Source of the DNA: Dolomedes plantarius
Taxonomy: Eukaryota > Arthropoda > Arachnida > Araneae > Dolomedidae
NCBI GenBank assembly: GCA_907164885.2
Contig: OU015490.1
Coordinates: 225,721,554-225,785,553, forward strand
Length of the DNA stretch: 64,000 bases
Direction of reading: 5' to 3'
Shown here: positions 59,221-64,000 of the stretch, piece after piece
How positions within the stretch are numbered: the first letter of the stretch is position 1
How the letters are laid out: each line of letters starts with the position of its first letter
The notes under the pieces: generated by a model
Databases searched by the model: none
What the model was told of the DNA's origin: nothing
What the model saw: the letters and a program-made list of their open reading frames with translations, nothing else
Program-made: the position numbers and the translations under genes

Positions 59221-60880
59221 AGAGCCTAAAATTGCGTTATAAATGATCCGAATGTAATAGAAAACAAGCTAAGATTTTGTAATCAGCATAAAAATACACT
59301 TTAAGAAACAGCGTTTATTTTATTTACATCTAAATGCTAAAAGGTTACTTTTACGTGATGAAAACAGGAGTATCACGTAGAATTGTTAATATCTGTTAAT
59401 TTATTTTATTTTATCGTCAGTGCTAAAATTTTATTAATTTATTGAAGGAAAAATATTTAAAAAAAAGACTATGAATATTTAAAAATTCTTTTATGAAAAT
59501 GCCATCATTATTCAACCACGCAAATAACTCAATTTAGAATTTCGTGATGTGTAAATGAAGGCAGATAATCTGCAGTAATTGAAATAATTTTGTAAATTTA
59601 ACTTTTCTGCTGTATTATTATTATTTTTTTGTCTCTGTTTACTCAAATATTTGGTGAAAACCAGGATTGCATACTTTAAAAAAGAGTAAGAATAACTGAA
59701 ATTCTTTTAAAATGCCAATTTTAGTTTTCTGAAAGGTTAGCTTCTAATTTTTACAGGAAGAATACATGTTTTAGTAAAAAAAAGGTACTAGGTAAAAATT
59801 TAACTTGCATTAATTTTTTGAAGTTTGTTTATGCATTCCTTAAAAAAAACGCATAAATTGTAAAAAGGGGAGAATATTTGAAAATGTTTTTTGAGAAAAT
59901 CCATGCTTTACAATTTCTGCGAAAATAATTGGAAGAAATATGTGGATTTCCTGCATTTTTATATTTTTGTTACCTTTGTTGAAATAACTGTTATAAATCA
60001 TTTCCTCGCTTTATTCTCAATTTTTTTCCTCTTTTGGTCGACCAAATCAAAATTCGAGAGCCTTGCATTTTTTTTTGTGTTGAAAGACTGTAACAAAGAG
60101 CATGAGATTTTCTTTAATCTCAGAGTCTGATTTTGCAAATTTTTTTAGAAATTTTCTTTCACAGAAAATTCTTTGAAATTATAGCAATATTACCCCAGGT
60201 AAAAATAAGCAAGACGCATTGTCTGAATTATATTTTCTTCAGGGGTTCACAGACTTATTTTAACTAGTGTTTAAAAAATAAAGCATTTTTATCACCCCAC
60301 TATGATTGACTATAGTTGGTTTGGTGGAAGAGCTGGAGTGATGTGGGCAGAGTCATTAATACAATGTTTTTCAGAGCTATTCCCCTTTGACATAAAAATC
60401 CCAGATATGAAGTGGAATATTTAGGGGGAAAATTAATCGTTATTAAAATTATATATATGGCACCAGTTTTATAGTTTATTTTACTTTTTACACAATGCTA
60501 AAGTACACCGAGGTCTTTGAAATACATCAATCGTCTCACTGTTTCTGTTTCTATTTGGAGTAAAAGTACACCTTTTCTACGCATAATTTTAAGCAATTTT
60601 TCCCCCGTTTGAATCCATACAATTTTTAAAAACATTTTTATAATGTATCTTTTCAATTAATGATTAAATTTCATATGTTTGTAGGATGGTGTAGGAAAAT
60701 ATTCCCACTAAATGCACCCATTATTAATTTTATTTTCAAGTTCTGTTGATCAAGCTTAAAAACACTTCTTTTCTTTGGTAATTTGAAATTTTTAAAAATT
60801 ATATGTTACTATGATACAAAATTAGAGCCCTTAACCGATGAAGAAAGTGAAAAAAAGCGATATTCTCGCCTTGTTGGAAT
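59221..60880. other. No supported gene
   Basis: AT-rich; the frame at 59891-60130 is Phe-rich with no family resemblance. Confidence 0.35.
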
Positions 60881-60884
60881 AATT

Positions 60885-61042
60885 TATTTGGTAGGATGCC
60901 AGTCTCTTGATGTGAATATATAAGGTTCGAGTACCGAATCCTTGCAGAAAGACGTCAATCTTTAGCTTACGGGGCCCATTTTTCCTATTCCCTCTTTAGA
61001 ACGGGAAATTTCATACTTTCATACCCCGTTTGTAAGAAAGGT
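60885..61042 (+). mobile_element. Possible tRNA-like SINE with (TA)n tail, copy 2 of the 7439 repeat
   Basis: 'tggtaggatgcc' and 'ggttcgagtacc' about 35 bases later resemble A and B boxes, the B box with one extra base. The downstream body 'cccatttttcctattccctc' followed by 'agaacgggaaatttcatac' matches 7439-7530. It ends in (TA)n at 61043-61084. Confidence 0.45.
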
Positions 61043-61053
61043 CATTTAGGGGG

Positions 61054-61084
<31 letters not shown>
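61043..61084. repeat. (TA)n microsatellite left of the Tc1 element
   Basis: Continues after the element at 62296-62380. Confidence 0.95.
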
Positions 61085-61087
<3 letters not shown>

Positions 61088-62292
61088 TGAAGTGCCACTG
61101 GATTAGGGATAGCAAAGCCTATGCAAATTGTGTAGCGCTGCGCATCATGTATGCGCAAGTGAGGGCGCTGTGGTAACTGCATATATAGCGCGTACTGTGG
61201 TTGTTCTGAATTAGTTTTTGGAATTGCCAGTATGGGTAAACTGCCTGATTTAGACGCATTCGATCGCGGACAAATCGTAGGTGCGCGACGCATGGGTCAT
61301 TCAATTTCCGAAATCGTCAGACAGCTAGGATTTTCGAGGTCGACAGTGTCATGAGTATACCAAGAATACATGGATGGTGGAAAAAAACTAGCGATCGGGA
61401 AAACTGCAAAGGACAATTAGCCTTGACAGTGCGTGGTGAGAGACGGCTCAGGCGTATTGTACGTAGCCAGCGAAGCCAAACATTAGCTCAAATTACCACC
61501 CAGTTTAATGACGGTGCCAGTCGTACAGTCAGTAAACGGTCTGTGCAACGCTCGCTTCACCGTATGGGTTTCAGGAGCCGTCGACCTACGAGAGTACCAT
61601 TGCTCTATACTCGCCAACGGGCTGCACGTCTTGCCTGGGCAAGAGGGCACAGAGCCTGGAGTGTAGAGGACTGGAAACGAGTAGCATGGAGTGATGAGTC
61701 TCGATTCCGACTACATAACGCGGATGGGAGGCTGAGAATATGGCGTCAGGCTCATGAAGCCATGGATCCTGCATGCCTGGCTGGAACTGTACAAGGGCAT
61801 GGTGGCTCAATCATGGTCTGGGGTGTTTTTTCGTGGCACAGTTTGGGATCTTTGGTGAGTGTACCAACCTCCTTCAATGCAATTTGGTACGTAGAGTTGC
61901 TGGGTGATCACCGCCATCCGTTTATGCTGTTCTGTTATCAGCACGGTAATGGAGTTTTCCAGCAAGACAACTGTACCTCTCACAAGTCCCGGTTGGCTAC
62001 TGCCTGGTTGGATGAGCATTCCTCTGACTTTTCTGTAATGAATTGGCCACCTAGAAGCCCAGACTTAAATCCTATTGAGCATCTTTGTGATGTTTTGGAA
62101 CAAGGCGTGAAAGGTCATCACACAGCACCAAAGAACCTTACTGAATTATGGACAGCTTTAGCCAATATTTGGCAAGCCATTCCCGTGGAACGTTTCCAGA
62201 AACTTGTTGAATCGTCGTGTGGCAGCCGTTATCAAGGCCAGAGGAGGCCCAACTCGTTACTAGGTAGGTATCCCTAATTCAGTGGCACATCA

Positions 62293-62297
<5 letters not shown>
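61083..62297 (+). mobile_element. Tc1-type transposon (DD36E), nearly complete
   Basis: TA then 'cagtgaagtgccactggatt' on the left, and 'aattcagtggcacatcagtg' then TA on the right, about 27 bp of imperfect TIR. The 1.21-kb length is full size for a Tc1 element. The plus-strand interior holds one transposase gene with only a few lesions. It sits in the middle of a (TA)n tract. Confidence 0.95.
61232..62263 (+). pseudogene. Tc1-type transposase with three lesions
   Basis: ATG at 61232 opens MGKLPDLDAFDRGQIVGARR, and a helix-turn-helix follows (GHSISEIVRQLGFSRSTVS). Codon 41 is TGA (61352-61354), one C-to-T step from CGA. About ten codons later, in the A run near 61381-61387, the frame shifts by one base. 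From there 61351-62277 is open for the rest. The catalytic triad is complete: D at 61693 (WSDES), D at 61966 (QQDNC) and E at 62077 (NPIEH), with 36 residues between the second and third, so DD36E spacing. Near 62209 another small deletion shifts the end out of frame; the usual tail RRVAAVIKARGG is readable in the next frame up to TAG at 62261-62263. Confidence 0.93.

Positions 62298-62380
<83 letters not shown>
62296..62380. repeat. (TA)n microsatellite right of the Tc1 element
   Basis: Pure TA for about 85 bp. Confidence 0.95.
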
Positions 62381-62384
<4 letters not shown>

Positions 62385-62489
62385 CAATGGGCCCGTATTC
62401 TTGGGATACATGCTATCCCACCCCGTAAGGAAAAGATTAAATGCTCTGTGCTAAAAACTCACCATTATATACTCTAACACACTGCCCGT

Positions 62490-63060
62490 ATCACCCCCTT
62501 CAACTACCTGGCTACATCATAGCTATCGTATTATCTTCCCGCTCAATATCTCGAGGAAACTTACAGCTGTCACGTGAAAATTTGAGACATTTAGGAAAGA
62601 CGCTAGAGAGCTAGTTTAGTGAATCCGCAAGCACATGATCCTTTTAACTAGTTTGACATGTTCTTAAATACCATGCACTAGCTGTTCCATTACCTCCACT
62701 GTTTAGTTAAGAGTAAGCCTTCGACCTGCTCCGCGAAAATTAAAGAAACTTAGAAAAGACTTTTCAGAATTCGGTTAGTTCAGCGAGTGTGTTTTGCACC
62801 TGTCACGCACCTTTTAACTAACTTGACATGCACTTAAAGATTATGATAACTGTTCTATTATCTCCACTATTCAAACATGAATAAGCTTTAGTCTCGCACA
62901 GAGAAGACTAATGAAACTTAAGGAAGACTTTGCAGAGATAGGTTTGTTTAGAGGCATTTGCCACATACCTCTGATGTAATCTGATATACACTGTTTACCA
63001 TGCCCTAACTGCCATATTGTCTCCATTTTAAATATGATTGTGCGTTTTTGTATTGTAACG
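62490..63060. repeat. Degenerate tandem repeat, unit about 170-180 bp
   Basis: Units share 'ccttttaacta(g/a)(t/c)ttgacatg' (62640, 62811), 'tctccact' and 'gaaacttaggaaagac'. About three copies, strongly diverged. Confidence 0.6.
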
Positions 63061-63292
63061 TGAAGATTGGAGATTTATACTTATATAAAGTGGACTTAAG
63101 TAAATACGAGTTATAAAATATTAATCGTTTACTGTGCTACTTTTAAAGCCTGCCTTTCTTTGCACATATCCCTCGTAAAACTTTGCACTGCCCACACTTA
63201 TTCCTGTTGCGGATGTGGACGGGGACGTGTTATTTAGGGAGTAACCCTCTGGGTAAACGTCCGAAGCACTAGATGCGTTTAGAGACGTCGTA

Positions 63293-63334
63293 TGACATCA
63301 CGCCAATGAAATCGAAACAGCGGCCTCTATAAGA
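63293..63334 (+). promoter_or_regulatory. Promoter-like cluster: CRE-like, CCAAT and TATA elements
   Basis: 'tgacatca' (63293-63300), 'ccaat' (63303-63307) and 'ctataaga' (63327-63334) follow one another within about 40 bp in a GC-richer stretch. A 'tcagtc' initiator-like sequence lies at 63384. These are motif matches only. Confidence 0.35.
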
Positions 63335-63625
63335 TTTCAAAACGAGTTCGGTCAAAGTCAAAGAAAAACACGAAATACGACCTTCAGTCTGGAAAATAAC
63401 TCATCAAAACTAATTGTTTTGAAAAACTACAAGAATGAGTTGGAAGCTCGGAAAAAATTGTGTCAGGACAAATTCATTCACATAGACTTGATACATCTGC
63501 CATACCTCCGTGGACACGAACTACAAAAGAGAGCAGTGAGTATAGATAGAGAATTACTCCTCAATACTCTAAGAGGTAAGTATCGGAAAGGCTGTAATAA
63601 GCCCCGATGCCGTATACGTCCTTAG
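63296..63625 (+). CDS. Unidentified open frame of about 110 codons
   Basis: One frame is open from just after a TGA at 63293-63295 to the TAG at 63623-63625 and has no in-frame ATG, so a start cannot be set; a TTG lies at 63419. The product includes SKLIVLKNYKNELEARKKL, FIHIDLIHLPYLRGHELQ, RAVSIDRELLLNTLRG and GCNKPRCRIRP. The text 'agaggtaagt' at 63569-63578 is a consensus 5' splice donor within it, so it might be a first exon rather than a full gene. AATAAA follows at 63664. No family recognised. Confidence 0.35.
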   Translation, partial: HHANEIETAASIRFQNEFGQSQRKTRNTTFSLENNSSKLIVLKNYKNELEARKKLCQDKFIHIDLIHLPYLRGHELQKRAVSIDRELLLNTLRGKYRKGCNKPRCRIRP

Positions 63626-63675
63626 GCCGCAATTATCATCTAGGTAAATTGATTTCGATAATGAATAAAAGTTAA

Positions 63676-63723
63676 GCGCCAAGTGTAGATAAGTAGCTAA
63701 AACATTTTATCTACACTTGGCGC
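63676..63723. repeat. Perfect 17-bp hairpin
   Basis: Arms 63676-63692 and 63707-63723 ('gcgccaagtgtagataa') are exact reverse complements around a 14-base loop. It lies 12 bases after an AATAAA. Confidence 0.9.
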
Positions 63724-64000
63724 AGAGTTACTAATGTTGCTTCTGGATTCGAGTTTCTGTGTTAAATTTTGAAGGGGGCTATAGAAGGAATATTAGTATT
63801 TAAAGTTAAGCATTTCTTCTTATATATTCTCTTTAACTTCTTTACTGAAACAGCCAAGACAACGAAGCGTTTTTTAGCTCAATCATAATTACTCTGGTTT
63901 CGTTCTAAAATATGTTTCATTTAGCAGATTTATAAGGGGGGGGGGTACTCAAAAAAGAATTGAGCAAGTAGCCTTTGGTGCAGTTTTTGTCAAACCCTTT
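63724..64000. other. No supported gene
   Basis: AT-rich with a G9 run near 63936. Confidence 0.35.

Overview
This window looks like a slice of repeat-rich eukaryotic nuclear DNA, most likely from an arthropod and plausibly an arachnid such as a spider. It is AT-rich, carries long (TA)n tracts, and contains no bacterial-style operons, ribosome binding sites or dense coding. Almost every stretch with recognisable protein similarity belongs to a transposable element: Tc1/mariner, pogo, piggyBac, hAT, and one fragment of a non-LTR retrotransposon. The arachnid suggestion rests on a general impression of the transposase families and is an inference. No host protein-coding gene could be firmly identified; three open stretches are offered as candidate exons or transcription units (11849-12175 minus, 29801-29920 plus, 63293-63723 plus).

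Layout, 1-22 kb: a 0.45-kb tandem duplication whose first copy is split by a mariner derivative (519-2046); a mariner-derived foldback element (3085-3633); a dead mariner (4571-5519); a ~150-bp tandem array (5550-6215); a piggyBac deletion derivative with an intact 51-residue ORF (6377-7154); a hAT MITE (8690-8868); a two-copy 0.3-kb tandem repeat (9099-9706); three copies of a short TIR family (10839-10970, 14374-14521, 14526-14653); a Tc1/mariner relic with an aspartate triad (12283-13572); a foldback element (14874-15124); a tRNA-like SINE (15757-16130); a degraded piggyBac (19750-21160); and a hAT with a perfect 8-bp target duplication (21309-22323).

22-42 kb: an orphan TIR element (22397-22779); (TA)n tracts with elements inserted in them (25384-25860 and 32860-34806, the latter holding a pogo-like relic and a hAT MITE); a third piggyBac family (26476-27078); another mariner derivative (28815-29384); a 270-bp satellite array with a near-identical core (35835-37962); two hAT elements side by side (38181-39522); and two foldback elements (40214-40468, 40699-41506).

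42-64 kb: an old ~238-bp tandem array interrupted by two tandem copies of another repeat (43817-45850); a 285-bp tandem duplication (46428-46999); a tRNA-like SINE head (49900-49972); a mariner placed at the exact centre of a larger palindrome (52495-53523); a hAT MITE (54480-54962); an RNase H fragment of a non-LTR retrotransposon nested in an alternating ~158-bp array (57690-59220); the best preserved transposon of the window, a Tc1-type DD36E element with only a few lesions (61083-62297); and a compact promoter-ORF-poly(A)-hairpin arrangement near the right edge. The genes do not form a pathway. What links them is nested insertion, mobilisation of internally deleted elements, and expansion of tandem and simple repeats.
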